A DNA stretch of 64,000 nucleotides from Microvirga sp. Mcv34 (GTDB lineage: Bacteria > Pseudomonadota > Alphaproteobacteria > Rhizobiales > Beijerinckiaceae): NCBI RefSeq assembly GCF_024519725.1, contig NZ_JALJRK010000004.1:103473-167472 (forward strand). The letters run 5' to 3'. The stretch's first letter is position 1, and each line of letters opens with the position of its first letter. A program made the position numbers and the translations under genes. The notes beneath the pieces are model-generated. The model saw only the letters and a program-made list of their open reading frames with translations. It was not told the origin of the DNA and did no database searches. Shown one piece after another: positions 23,406 to 31,783 of the stretch.

Positions 23406-24386
23406 ATGCAGATCCTCATTCTCGGGGCGGCCGGAATGGTCGGCCGCAAGCTCACGGAACGCCTGGTCAAGGAAGGCCGACTGGGAGGAGAGGCGATCAC
23501 GCGTCTCGTACTGCACGATGTCGTCGAGCCTCCGCGGCCACAGGCGTCCTTTGCCGTCGACACGCTGACGTCCGATTTCTCGCTGCCCGGAGAGGCGGAA
23601 AAGCTCGTGGCGAGCCGTCCCGACGTGATCTTCCACCTCGCCGCCATCGTGTCGGGCGAGGCGGAGGCGGATTTCGACAAGGGCTATCGAATCAATCTCG
23701 ACGGGACACGCTTCCTGTTCGATGCGGTTCGCACCATCGGGGACGGCTACAAGCCACGCCTCGTCTTCACGTCGTCCATCGCGGTGTTCGGGGCACCTTT
23801 CCCGGATGCGATCGGGGACGAGTTCTTCCTCACGCCGCTCACGAGCTACGGAGCCCAGAAGGCGATGGGCGAGCTGCTGCTCGCCGATTACACCCGGCGT
23901 GGGTTCTTCGACGGCGTCGGGATCCGGCTTCCCACGATCTGCGTCCGTCCGGGCAAGCCCAACAAGGCGGCGTCGGGCTTCTTCTCGAGCATCATCCGCG
24001 AGCCGCTCAACGGTCACGAAACCGTCCTGCCGGTTTCGCTGGATGTCCGCCACGCCCATGCCTCGCCACGATCCGCCGTCGGCTTCCTCATCCATGCGGC
24101 GAGCATGGACACGTCGAAGATCGGTCCGCGGCGCAACCTGACGATGCCGAGCGTGTCGGTGACCGTCGGCGAGCAGATCGAAGCGCTTCGGCGTGTTGCC
24201 GGCGAGCAGGCCGTCGCCCGCATCCGCCACGAACTCGATCCGACCATCATCCGTTTCGTAGAAGGATGGCCCCGCCGTTTCGATGCAAGCCGCGCCGAAA
24301 GCCTGGGCTTCCACGCGGAGTCCAGCTTCGACGAGATCATCTCCATCTATGTCGAGGACGAACTCGGCGGCGTCGTTCCGACCTGA
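23406..24386 (+). CDS. denD: DenD-like D-erythronate dehydrogenase (extended SDR)
   Basis: A 326-residue NAD-dependent epimerase/dehydratase-fold enzyme. The N-terminal loop is LGAAGMVGRKL, then FHLAAIVSGEAE, TSSIAVFG and the YGAQKAMGE catalytic tyrosine-lysine pair. This IVSGEAEADFDKGY and RLPTICVRPGKPNKAASGFF pattern is typical of DenD, which oxidises D-erythronate to 2-keto-D-erythronate. The rest of that pathway (OtnI, OtnC, DenK) is not here. The ATG at 23406 gives the normal start (MQILILGAAG); no strong ribosome site is visible, and a TTG at 23388 is an alternative. Position after a TRAP importer supports sugar-acid catabolism; the true substrate may be another aldonate. Confidence 0.8.
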   Translation: MQILILGAAGMVGRKLTERLVKEGRLGGEAITRLVLHDVVEPPRPQASFAVDTLTSDFSLPGEAEKLVASRPDVIFHLAAIVSGEAEADFDKGYRINLDGTRFLFDAVRTIGDGYKPRLVFTSSIAVFGAPFPDAIGDEFFLTPLTSYGAQKAMGELLLADYTRRGFFDGVGIRLPTICVRPGKPNKAASGFFSSIIREPLNGHETVLPVSLDVRHAHASPRSAVGFLIHAASMDTSKIGPRRNLTMPSVSVTVGEQIEALRRVAGEQAVARIRHELDPTIIRFVEGWPRRFDASRAESLGFHAESSFDEIISIYVEDELGGVVPT

Positions 24387-24405
24387 CCGGGATCCGGATA
24401 GGAAC

Positions 24406-24804
24406 TTAGCTTCGGGGGCGCTCCGGGAAGAACCGTTGCCTGAGCGACGCCCATTTCTGGATCGCCCAGAGGGTGAACCGGCCTATGGGTCTCTGCAGGA
24501 TGGGGACGTCCCGGGCGATCAGCAGAAGACCCAAAGGCAACATCCAGATCCCAAGGAAGGGCAGGATCGAGAAGATTCCCCCCAGGATGAGAAGCAGGCC
24601 TGCGGGGATCCTGATCCACCGCGAGTTCGGGTGGCGAAGGCTGCGAAGCACGCGGGCAACCTTGCCCGGCACCTCATGCTCCAGGCGCTTGAACGCCTGC
24701 CTCAAGACGGCTCGTCCGCTTTGGTGTCCCATAACCTTCGAAGTATCCGCCACCGAGAGGGGTTCCCTCATGATGTGCCGTTGCGTACGCGGGACCGTGA
24801 ACAC
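24406..24804 (-). CDS. Small membrane protein, PGPGW-like
   Basis: Up to 132 residues from GTG 24804, or 121 from ATG 24771; neither has a clear ribosome site. The middle holds one long hydrophobic hairpin, IRIPAGLLLILGGIFSILPF then GIWMLPLGLLLIARDVPIL, ending in a basic tail (RFFPERPRS). The layout of two membrane helices around a proline-glycine turn followed by LPLGLLLIA is like small PGPGW-family membrane proteins of unknown job. It converges with denD. Confidence 0.6.
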   Translation of the reverse strand: MFTVPRTQRHIMREPLSVADTSKVMGHQSGRAVLRQAFKRLEHEVPGKVARVLRSLRHPNSRWIRIPAGLLLILGGIFSILPFLGIWMLPLGLLLIARDVPILQRPIGRFTLWAIQKWASLRQRFFPERPRS

Positions 24805-24832
24805 GGGCTGAAGGCCGCCCTTTCCGCCGGAT

Positions 24833-25132
24833 CTAGCAGGTAAAGCCCGCGAGGGCTTCGGCCACCGCCTGTGTGCCCTTTTCCCGGACCCGCATGATCC
24901 GAAGGGTCCGTTCTTTCTGCTCGAGGCGGTAGAGATAGGGGTCGAATTCCAGCGGGAGCGCGGGATCGCCCAGATAGCGCGGCTTGTCGGCCAACTCGTA
25001 ATAATCAGCCCTCAGCAGCCGTCCGAGATGCTCCTGGACCGAGTGGGGGAGAGGCGGCACGTTATGGCGGACGGGCAGCGCCATGGAAGACGATTGGGCG
25101 AAATTGGGATCATTTACAATGTTATCAAGCAT
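24833..25132 (-). CDS. Uncharacterised 99-residue protein
   Basis: I do not recognise a family. The ATG at 25132 (MLDNIVNDPNFAQSS) is preferred over the upstream GTG-type start, whose extra residues come from the inverted repeat region. The protein has a proline-rich segment (PVRHNVPPLPHSVQEHL), then LRADYYELADKPRYLGDP and a charged helix (YRLEQKERTLRIMRVREKG). No signal peptide or membrane segment is seen. It is divergent from the globin-coupled receptor gene and shares its upstream region, which holds two inverted repeats. Confidence 0.55.
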   Translation of the reverse strand: MLDNIVNDPNFAQSSSMALPVRHNVPPLPHSVQEHLGRLLRADYYELADKPRYLGDPALPLEFDPYLYRLEQKERTLRIMRVREKGTQAVAEALAGFTC

Positions 25133-25140
25133 CGTTGAGC

Positions 25141-25247
25141 CCCGTGAAACTGCGTAGGTTAACGCGTGGGTTACCATCGGGTTTCACGGGCAGGTGGTGC
25201 AAACTGCCGCAGGCTTGGCCGAGCGGAGCAAGCTTCGGCCAAGCCTG
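25141..25247. promoter_or_regulatory. Two strong inverted repeats between divergent genes
   Basis: First repeat: CCCGTGAAAC (25141-25150) and GTTTCACGGG (25181-25190), perfect 10-bp arms 30 bases apart. Second: GCAGGCTTGGCCGA (25208-25221) and TCGGCCAAGCCTGC (25234-25247), perfect 14-bp arms with a 12-base gap. They fill the space between an unknown leftward gene and the globin-coupled receptor. Since both flanking genes start here, neither is a terminator; operator sites or a leader-RNA hairpin are more likely. Confidence 0.6.
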
Positions 25248-25289
25248 CAGCATTAGATCTGCCCGAAAGACGTGGCTTGAGGAAAAATT

Positions 25290-26624
25290 TTGCAAAACGA
25301 CCTTTTTCTTGCCGAGCGGCTGGCATTCCTGGGCATCGATGACGACGTCTGCCGGGAGCTTCGCGGGGTCTGGCAGGACATCTCCCCCGAATTGCCGAAG
25401 ATCCTCGAACGCTTCTACGCCCACATGCATCGGCAGCCGCAGCTGTCCCGGCTGATCGGCACGCAGCAATCCCGGCTCGTCTCCGCCCAGATGCAACATT
25501 GGGGCAGGCTCTTCAGCGGCGCTTTCGACGATGCCTATGTGGAGGGGATCCGCCGCATCGGTCTCATCCATAACAAGATCGGCCTCGAGCCGCGCTGGTA
25601 CATCGGAGGCTATGCCTTCATCCTCAACGAGCTGATCCGTGTCCTGTCCAGGAAGCATCGTTTCAGCGCAGGGGCGCTGGCCCGCAAGCTGGCGGCGGTG
25701 AACCAGGCGGTCATGCTCGACATGGACTTCGCCATCTCCGTGTACCAGGACGCCTTCGTTCAGGATCGTCAGAGGAAAGGGGAGGACTTGTCGCTGGCCG
25801 TCGCATCCTTCTCCGATGCCGTCCAGGAGAGTCTGGAGATCTCCGGGCAGGCGAGCAGCGCTCTCTCCGAAAGCGCTACGGTTCTCGACGAGGCGACCGG
25901 AAGCGCCCGGAGCCTGGCCGTTCAGGTCACGACGGCGGCCGAGCAGACCGCATCCAACATGCAATCGGGGGCGGCGGCCACGGAGCAGCTCGCATCCTCC
26001 GTCCGCGAGATCGGTCAGCAGGCCAGCCGCTCGGCCGATGTGGCGCGCCATGCCCTGGAGAGCTCCCAGCGGACGAAGGAAACCGTCAATGGCCTGGCCG
26101 AGCAGGCGAAGGAAATCGGCGACGTCGTCGACCTGATCGAGCGGATTGCGGCGCAAACCAACCTGCTCGCCCTGAACGCCACCATCGAGGCGGCCCGCGC
26201 GGGGGAGATGGGGAAGGGCTTCGCCGTCGTGGCCCAGGAGGTCAAGACCCTCGCCAACCAGACCGCCCGGGCGACGACGGAGATCGGCTCGCGCATCGGT
26301 GCGATTCAGGAGGCGACGCAGCGCAGCGTGTCCGACATCGACAATATCGGCCGCATCATGGAAGAGCTGAGCGGCATAGCCACGGCCATTGCGGCCGCCG
26401 TCGAGGAGCAGGCAGCAGTCACGTCGGAAATTTCCGTCAACGTCAACCAGACGACAGACCATACGCATGCGGTCGTGAGGAGCATCGAGGCGCTGACCGG
26501 GTCGACGGCCTCAGCGGCCGCTGCCGCGCAGGACGTGTCCAGCGCCAAGCACACCTTGGACCAGCAGCTTCAACGCCTGAGACAGGACATCGACCGGTTT
26601 CTCGCAACCGCCAGGGCCGCCTGA
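25290..26624 (+). CDS. Globin-coupled methyl-accepting chemoreceptor (HemAT-like)
   Basis: A 444-residue soluble receptor beginning at TTG 25290 with GAGGAAAA upstream. Residues 1-155 are a protoglobin domain. H94 ([21 protein letters not shown]) is the expected proximal haem ligand. Residues 170-440 are the chemoreceptor signalling domain: a long coiled coil with the hairpin tip [20 protein letters not shown] and [15 protein letters not shown] at about residues 295-325. There is no transmembrane segment. Proteins of this type sense oxygen through haem and control CheA for aerotaxis. No che or flagellar genes are in the window. The upstream region contains two strong inverted repeats. Confidence 0.93.
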   Translation: MQNDLFLAERLAFLGIDDDVCRELRGVWQDISPELPKILERFYAHMHRQPQLSRLIGTQQSRLVSAQMQHWGRLFSGAFDDAYVEGIRRIGLIHNKIGLEPRWYIGGYAFILNELIRVLSRKHRFSAGALARKLAAVNQAVMLDMDFAISVYQDAFVQDRQRKGEDLSLAVASFSDAVQESLEISGQASSALSESATVLDEATGSARSLAVQVTTAAEQTASNMQSGAAATEQLASSVREIGQQASRSADVARHALESSQRTKETVNGLAEQAKEIGDVVDLIERIAAQTNLLALNATIEAARAGEMGKGFAVVAQEVKTLANQTARATTEIGSRIGAIQEATQRSVSDIDNIGRIMEELSGIATAIAAAVEEQAAVTSEISVNVNQTTDHTHAVVRSIEALTGSTASAAAAAQDVSSAKHTLDQQLQRLRQDIDRFLATARAA

Positions 26625-26778
26625 CACCTGCGCGACTGACCGCGGCGATTTGTGGCCGAATCGTGTCTTTTTGGGTACAGACACGAGTCCGCAAATCAGA
26701 CACCTTGCCGACAGTTGCCGCCGGATTTGCCTCTGGCGCAGCTGCCGGAGCCGCGAGGGCTCCTGTGTGGGGGCACAG

Positions 26779-26991
26779 GTGGATCAGACGGACCAGGAAA
26801 TCGAGCAGATCGCTCGCGCATTCTTTATCGCACGGCATGAAGGCGGAATCTGGGAGACCGCATCGCGGCTCCTGCAACACGAATTCCGGCTCTATGCCCG
26901 GCAGGCCCTGAGCATGCTGGAGAAGAGGCAAGAACAGATCTGGAGCGAGGCTCCCATCATGGCCTCGGCGGACGTTCTCGAAGCGGCCTAG
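26779..26991 (+). CDS. Uncharacterised 70-residue helical protein
   Basis: Not recognised. Starting at GTG 26779 (after a G-run) it reads MDQTDQEIEQIARAFFIARH, then a tryptophan- and leucine-rich helix (WETASRLLQHEFRLYARQAL) and an acidic end. The frame is open to 26650, but the upstream part has many cysteines and arginines and no coding look. The product is probably a small helical cytoplasmic protein. It follows the chemoreceptor by 154 bases and may or may not share its transcript. Confidence 0.5.
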   Translation: MDQTDQEIEQIARAFFIARHEGGIWETASRLLQHEFRLYARQALSMLEKRQEQIWSEAPIMASADVLEAA

Positions 26992-27149
26992 AGCTGTGCC
27001 GCCTTCCTCGACAGTGAAACGGATCCCCTTCACCGAAAATGCTCTGGCGAACCGTCGCCTCCGAGATTCCCGGATGGCGCACGTCAGATGGGCCTGATGC
27101 TCTCTCACATCACGGCTTTTTGTGCGTCAAATGGGGGAGGCCCGTTGAA

Positions 27150-27173
27150 GGCGCCGCAGGCGCCGCCATTTTT
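27150..27173 (+). terminator. Possible rho-independent terminator
   Basis: GGCGCC (27150-27155), a GCA loop and GGCGCC (27159-27164) form a compact GC-rich hairpin followed by GCCATTTTTA. It lies downstream of the small gene ending at 26991 and upstream of the HtrA-like gene. Confidence 0.5.
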
Positions 27174-27181
27174 ACAGGGTG

Positions 27182-27203
27182 CAGACCCTCTGCAGAGGGT
27201 CTG
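27182..27203. promoter_or_regulatory. Perfect 22-bp palindrome directly upstream of the HtrA-like gene
   Basis: CAGACCCTCTG followed at once by CAGAGGGTCTG is a perfect palindrome with no spacer. It ends one base before the GGGGAG ribosome site of the gene at 27215, so it lies in the untranslated leader or overlaps the promoter. It could be an operator, or an mRNA hairpin that affects access to the ribosome site. Confidence 0.6.
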
Positions 27204-27214
27204 GGGAGCTTTGC

Positions 27215-28195
27215 ATGCAATCACCCGACGAATGGGAAATCCCTCCAGAATACCAACCCGATCCGAAAACGCTCGGTTATGATCTCAAGGATGCTCTGGC
27301 GGCCGTCGTTTCACTGAGGGCGCGCGTTCCCGATGATGCTTTCACGGCGGAAACCCTCGGGACGGAGCGCGCCGGGCAGGGCGTCGTCATTCGGGATGAC
27401 GGCCTTGTCGTCACCATCGGCTATCTGATCGCCGAGGCCGAGGAGGTCTGGCTCACCACTAACAAGGGACGGGTCGTTCGGGCCGATGTGCTCGCCTACG
27501 ATTACGAGAGCGGCTTCGGATTGGTGCAGGCGCTGGAGCCACTCGGGGTGCCGGTGCTGGCGCTGGGTGACTCACGTCATCTGAAGCCTGGGGATCAGGT
27601 GGTCATCGGCGGGAGCGGAGGGCCGAGCCATTCCCTCGCGGCGCAGGTAGTCGCCTGCCAGGAATTCGCCGGATACTGGGAATATCTCATCGATCCGGCC
27701 ATCTTCACCGCGCCGGCCCATCCCAATTGGGGCGGCACGGCGCTGATCGGCCCCCGGGGCGACTTGGTCGGGATCGGCTCGCTCCAGCTCCAGCATCAGG
27801 CCTCCGGCGGCGCCGTGGTGCCTCTCAACATGAGCGTACCGATCGATCTTCTGAAGCCGATCCTGGACGATCTTCTGACCCTCGGGCGAACCAAGAGCAA
27901 GCCGCGACCTTGGCTTGGATTCTATGTCGCGGAGGCCGAGGACGATCAGATCACGGTCATCGGTCTCGCCGGCGACGCGCCGGCGCAGCGGGCAGGCTTG
28001 AGGGCCGGAGATCAGATCCACGCGGTGGCCGGCCAAACGGTAACCTCGCTGGCGGAGTTCTACCGCGCGATCTGGGCCCTGGGGGCTGCAGGCGTTGATG
28101 TCCCGCTCACGCTCGAGCGGGAAGGGGACACGTTCGACGTGACGGTCCGGTCCGCCGACCGGGGGCGTTTCATGAAGGGACCGCGCCTACAGTGA
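27215..28195 (+). CDS. HtrA/DegP-like trypsin-fold protein with PDZ domain, catalytic residues lost
   Basis: A 326-residue protein from ATG 27215 with GGGGAG upstream. There is no signal peptide, so it should be cytoplasmic. Residues 30-215 align by landmark with the HtrA protease fold (GQGVVIRDDGLVVT, LALGDSRHLKPGDQVVIGG, DLVGIGSL). Residues 230-315 are a PDZ domain (WLGFYVAE, GDAPAQRAGLRAGDQIHAV). In active HtrA the motifs are TNNHV, DPETDLAL and GNSGG. Here they read TIGYLI (Y70 for His), DYESGFGL (G100 for Asp) and PNWGG (W172 for Ser). All three catalytic positions are changed, so it should bind but not cut. It may be a scaffold or chaperone. Its neighbours do not reveal a partner. Confidence 0.85.
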   Translation: MQSPDEWEIPPEYQPDPKTLGYDLKDALAAVVSLRARVPDDAFTAETLGTERAGQGVVIRDDGLVVTIGYLIAEAEEVWLTTNKGRVVRADVLAYDYESGFGLVQALEPLGVPVLALGDSRHLKPGDQVVIGGSGGPSHSLAAQVVACQEFAGYWEYLIDPAIFTAPAHPNWGGTALIGPRGDLVGIGSLQLQHQASGGAVVPLNMSVPIDLLKPILDDLLTLGRTKSKPRPWLGFYVAEAEDDQITVIGLAGDAPAQRAGLRAGDQIHAVAGQTVTSLAEFYRAIWALGAAGVDVPLTLEREGDTFDVTVRSADRGRFMKGPRLQ

Positions 28196-28291
28196 TCGTC
28201 CGGGCGCCACGGCATCTGCCCGGCGCTGAACCGCTCTCACGAGCCTTTAAGCCATCTTCGAGCGACGATCGCCCTATGCGGAGATTGAGAC

Positions 28292-29128
28292 ATGGACCTT
28301 GAAGTGATGCTGCCGGGCGGCGAATCCGTTCCGTCTCTCGGGCAGGGAACCTGGCAGATGGCGGAGACGGGAAGCCGCCGGGCGCGGGAGATCGATGCGC
28401 TCCGCCTCGGCGTCGAGCTCGGCATGACGCTTATCGACACGGCCGAGATGTACGGTGAGGGCGCCGCGGAACAGCTCGTCGCAGAGGCGCTCGCCGGACA
28501 GCGGGATCGGCTCTTCCTCGTCAGCAAGGTCTATCCCCACAATGCGAGCCGCCAGGGCGTGGTGCAGGCCTGCGAGCGCAGCCTGAGGCGTTTGAAGACG
28601 GATCGGCTCGATCTCTACCTCCTGCATTGGCGCGGCGGCGTGCCGCTCGCGGAAACCGTTGCCGGTTTCGAGGACCTGCGCCGTGCCGGCAAGATCCGGC
28701 ACTGGGGCGTCAGCAACTTCGACACCGACGACATGAAGGAGCTGCTTAGGATTCCTCAAGGGACGAACTGCGCGACCAATCAGGTGCTCTACAACGTGAA
28801 CCGGAGAGGACCGGAATTCGATCTCATACCCTGGATGCAGAACCATCGCATCCCGCTCATGGCCTACAGTCCGATCGAACAGGGCAGGCTCCCGGCGAGC
28901 GGCATCCTGGAGAGCATCGGACGGAAACATGGAGCGAGCCCGTTCCAGATTGCCCTGGCTTGGCTCCTTCACCAGCCCGGCATGATCGCGATCCCGAAGG
29001 CCTCGAGCGCGGAGCATGTGCGGGACAACCATCGAGCGCTTGAGATCCGGCTGGATAGCGACGATCTTGAGGCCATCGATTCAGAGTTTCCACCGCCCCG
29101 GCGCAAGCGCCCGCTCGAAATGATCTGA
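28292..29128 (+). CDS. Aldo/keto reductase
   Basis: A 278-residue (alpha/beta)8 reductase using NADPH. The catalytic tetrad is D49 and Y54 (LIDTAEMYGEG), K79 (FLVSKVYP) and H112 (LYLLHWRGG). The cofactor end has IPKASSAEHVRDN. The GQGTWQMAE start and LRRLKTDRLDLYLLHWRG resemble AKR5-type bacterial enzymes such as YeaE or DkgA relatives. These reduce 2-oxo-aldehydes, diketogluconates or similar carbonyls. It is 34 bases upstream of the inositol-monophosphatase family gene and probably transcribed with it. Substrate unknown. Confidence 0.9.
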   Translation: MDLEVMLPGGESVPSLGQGTWQMAETGSRRAREIDALRLGVELGMTLIDTAEMYGEGAAEQLVAEALAGQRDRLFLVSKVYPHNASRQGVVQACERSLRRLKTDRLDLYLLHWRGGVPLAETVAGFEDLRRAGKIRHWGVSNFDTDDMKELLRIPQGTNCATNQVLYNVNRRGPEFDLIPWMQNHRIPLMAYSPIEQGRLPASGILESIGRKHGASPFQIALAWLLHQPGMIAIPKASSAEHVRDNHRALEIRLDSDDLEAIDSEFPPPRRKRPLEMI

Positions 29129-29161
29129 CCCTTTACCGCGAAAGCAGGATACGACAAGCTC

Positions 29162-29992
29162 ATGACCTTCACCAGAGCCGATGCACTCGCCGTTGCGGAG
29201 ATCCTCAGGACCACGGCTCAAGCCGAGATCCTGCCGCGGTTCCGCAACCTGTCGGACGACGCGATCCGGACGAAAACCTCGCAGCTCGATCTTGTGACTG
29301 ATGCGGACGAGGCCGCCGAGCGCGTCATCGAGGCCGAGCTCCTGCGCCGCTTTCCGGGAGCGCTCGTCGTCGGCGAGGAGGGCGTCAGCCGGGATGCGCG
29401 CCTGCTCGATGGCCTCGGCCAGGCCGATCTCGCCTTCGTTCTCGATCCGGTCGACGGCACCTTGAACTTCGCCTCGGGGCTTCCGCTCTTCGGCGTGATG
29501 GCGGCGGTTCTGGTCAGGGGCGAGATCGTCGGCGGTGTGATCCTGGACCCGATTTCAGACGACTGGGCCGTGGCCGTCCGCGGTGAGGGCGCATGGATCC
29601 AGCGCACCGACGGCAGCACGAGCTCGCTCCAGGTTGCGGCGAAGGCGCCCCTGTCGCAGATGGCGGGCAACGTGTCATGGCGCTACCTGCCGGAAGACCT
29701 TCGTCCCGTGGTGACGGGCAACCTTCCCAAAGTCGCCATGGCGGCGGACCTGCGCTGCGCGGCGCATACCTACCGCCAGACGGCAGCCGGGCACATGCAT
29801 TTCTCGTTCTCGTCGAGCGTGATGCCCTGGGATCACGCGGCCGGCTGGCTGATCCACCGCGAGGCTGGCGGGTACACGGCGCATTTCGACGGCTCGCCGT
29901 ATCGCCCCGTCAATCGCGGCGGCGGCCTCATCAGCGCGCCGGACAAGGAGAGCTGGCAGGCGTTGCGCGACGCGCTGCTGCCTCAGGCCTGA
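29162..29992 (+). CDS. Inositol monophosphatase family protein
   Basis: A 276-residue magnesium-dependent phosphatase of the IMPase/FBPase/CysQ fold. Metal ligands are visible: E72/E73 (VVGEEGVS), D95 and D98 (DPVDGTLNF), and D224 (PWDHAAGWLIHREAGG). Members hydrolyse inositol-1-phosphate, histidinol phosphate or PAP, and this one lacks clear marks of a subtype. It follows the aldo/keto reductase closely. Its last bases overlap the end of the convergent DauR-type regulator by 10 bases, so there is no room for a separate terminator. Confidence 0.9.
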   Translation: MTFTRADALAVAEILRTTAQAEILPRFRNLSDDAIRTKTSQLDLVTDADEAAERVIEAELLRRFPGALVVGEEGVSRDARLLDGLGQADLAFVLDPVDGTLNFASGLPLFGVMAAVLVRGEIVGGVILDPISDDWAVAVRGEGAWIQRTDGSTSSLQVAAKAPLSQMAGNVSWRYLPEDLRPVVTGNLPKVAMAADLRCAAHTYRQTAAGHMHFSFSSSVMPWDHAAGWLIHREAGGYTAHFDGSPYRPVNRGGGLISAPDKESWQALRDALLPQA

Positions 29993-30624
29993 TCCTTCTT
30001 GAGGTAGTTGTACACCGTCGCCCGTCCCAGTCCCAGCACGCGCGAAATATAGGCGGCGGCATTACGCCCGCCGAAGGCGCCGTCCCCGGCGAGATCCGTG
30101 ACGAGCTGCTGCTTCTGCGCGCGGCTCATCTCGGCGATGGTCAGGCCGCGCTCGCGGGTCCAGGACTGGATGTATTCGTTGATGCGCTCGTGCCAGTCTT
30201 CCTTGAACAGCGAAGCAGGCTTCTCCGGCGATTGCGGCACGGCGACGAGCGCGGTCAGCGTCTGCATGACGGCATGGAAGTGCGACACGTCCACATTGAT
30301 GCAGAGAATGCCGATGGCTTTCTCGGGCGTGCGCAGGACGGCGCTGACCGACTTGATGCGCCGACCGTCCCAGTTCACCTTCTCATAGGGCCCGATGATG
30401 ATGTCGGACGGCTTGAAATCTATCTCGTGCAGAAGGGACGGCTCGCCGAGTTCGCGCTTGGAGAAGGGATTGGAGAGATGCACCACGGTCTCGGTGGCGA
30501 GATCGTGGAGCACCACTTCCGCGTAGGGCTGGAACAGCAGCGCAATGGCGTCGCAGACGGGCGCATAGCTCGCGAGTTCAGGCGAGAGCGCCGTCTTCAC
30601 ACGCGTTTTGCGCGTCCGGTTCAT
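29983..30624 (-). CDS. YheO/DauR-type transcriptional regulator (PAS-like plus HTH)
   Basis: A 213-residue regulator. Residues 20-130 form a YheO-type PAS-like domain (VCDAIALLFQPYAEVVLHDLATETVVHLSN, here seen with IGPYEKVNWDGRRIKSVSAVLR). The C-terminal 60 residues carry the HTH (RNAAAYISRVLGLGRATVYNYLK). DauR, the best-known member, represses D-arginine catabolism, and relatives often sit beside amino-acid genes. It overlaps the aminotransferase gene by 4 bases on the same strand, so it is co-transcribed and could be autoregulated from the divergent region at 31.8 kb. The effector is unknown, but an amino acid or its keto acid is likely from context. Confidence 0.88.
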   Translation of the reverse strand: MNRTRKTRVKTALSPELASYAPVCDAIALLFQPYAEVVLHDLATETVVHLSNPFSKRELGEPSLLHEIDFKPSDIIIGPYEKVNWDGRRIKSVSAVLRTPEKAIGILCINVDVSHFHAVMQTLTALVAVPQSPEKPASLFKEDWHERINEYIQSWTRERGLTIAEMSRAQKQQLVTDLAGDGAFGGRNAAAYISRVLGLGRATVYNYLKKDQA

Positions 30625-31736
30625 GCGGCCTGCGCACGCATGAAGGCGGCGAGACGCTCCAAGCCCGCTTCGAGATGGTGCGCGGGGGCACCGATGCCGA
30701 TCCGGATATAGCGATCCATGCCGTAGACGTCGCCCGGCAGCAGCATGACGCCGCGCTCCTCGCGCAGGCGGTGCACCAGTTCGGTCGAGTTCATTGGCAT
30801 GGCGTAGCGGATGAAAGCCATGCCGCCGGCCTTGGGCGGCACGAAGGAGAACAAGTCGCCGTTGGCATCGACCCAGTGCTGCAGCACGGCGAGGTTCTCG
30901 CGCAGGATGCGCTTGCTTCGGGACAGGATCTCCTGCCGCTTGGCCGGCTGCACGGCGATCTCCGCAACGAACTCGCTGATCGCGCCCGTCGTGATCGAGG
31001 TATAGTCCTTGCGCTGCCAGGACGTGTAGATCTCATCGACCGGACCCACGAGCCAGCCGATGCGCAGGCCGGGCAGCGCCATGGCCTTCGACAGGCCGTT
31101 CGTCACGATAGCTTTCTCGTAGAGATCGGCGAAGCTCGGAGGCTCGTCCTGGTCAAGTTCCGCCCCCTTATAGACCTCGTCCGCGTGGAGGTAGATGCCG
31201 TGCTCGCGGGCGATGGCCACGAGGCCGTCCATCGTCTCGCGCGACAGGACGGCACCGGTCGGGTTGTTAGGGTTGCAGATCGTCATCATCTTCGTGCGGC
31301 TTGTGACCGCCTTGCGCACGTCGTCGAGATCGGGCGTCCACCCGAGCTCCTCGCGCAGCAGCACCTCCTTCACGGTGACGCCGATGGCCCGGGCCCAGCC
31401 CCAGATCTGCAGATAGTTCGGTACGAAAACCACGAGCTCGTCGCCGGGCTCGAGAAGCGACATCACGAGAAGAAAATTCGCCTCGGCCGATCCGTTGGTG
31501 ACCATCACGTGGTCCGGTGTGCGACCGGGATGCAGGTTCGCGATAGCTTGGCGCAATTCCACGCGACCGTTGGTCCAGCCGTAGCCGAGCTCAACGTCGA
31601 GCACCCGGCTCTGCTGTTCGGGCGTCAGAAGCTCACGCAGGGAATAGGGATGCACGCCGCTATCGGACAGGTTGTACTCAACCGTGTTCTCATAGAGCGA
31701 CTGAATGCGCTCGAGCGTGAACTCTTCGATCTTCAT
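30621..31736 (-). CDS. PLP-dependent aminotransferase (class I/II), first of a paralogous pair
   Basis: A 371-residue fold-type I aminotransferase. Landmarks: GYGWTNGRVELRQAI, VTNGSAEANF phosphate loop, CNPNNPTG (154-161), D186 in HADEVYKG that holds the pyridine nitrogen, the Schiff-base lysine K217 in NGLSKAMALPGLRIGW, and an arginine near the end (RYIRIGIG) for the substrate carboxylate. The start MKIEEFTLERIQSLYENTVEYNL matches the N-terminus of the divergent paralogue at 31927, which supports both starts. Amino donor and acceptor cannot be read from sequence. Confidence 0.9.
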   Translation of the reverse strand: MKIEEFTLERIQSLYENTVEYNLSDSGVHPYSLRELLTPEQQSRVLDVELGYGWTNGRVELRQAIANLHPGRTPDHVMVTNGSAEANFLLVMSLLEPGDELVVFVPNYLQIWGWARAIGVTVKEVLLREELGWTPDLDDVRKAVTSRTKMMTICNPNNPTGAVLSRETMDGLVAIAREHGIYLHADEVYKGAELDQDEPPSFADLYEKAIVTNGLSKAMALPGLRIGWLVGPVDEIYTSWQRKDYTSITTGAISEFVAEIAVQPAKRQEILSRSKRILRENLAVLQHWVDANGDLFSFVPPKAGGMAFIRYAMPMNSTELVHRLREERGVMLLPGDVYGMDRYIRIGIGAPAHHLEAGLERLAAFMRAQAA

Positions 31737-31783
31737 GGCAATCCCCGCAAGGCAAATGATTCACGCGGGTCTTAGCACCGTGA

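Noticed and set aside
21444-24314. A 956-residue open frame on the minus strand opposite dctM-dctP-denD
   Set aside because: It crosses three well-supported genes, has biased composition rich in Arg, Asp and His, and matches no family.
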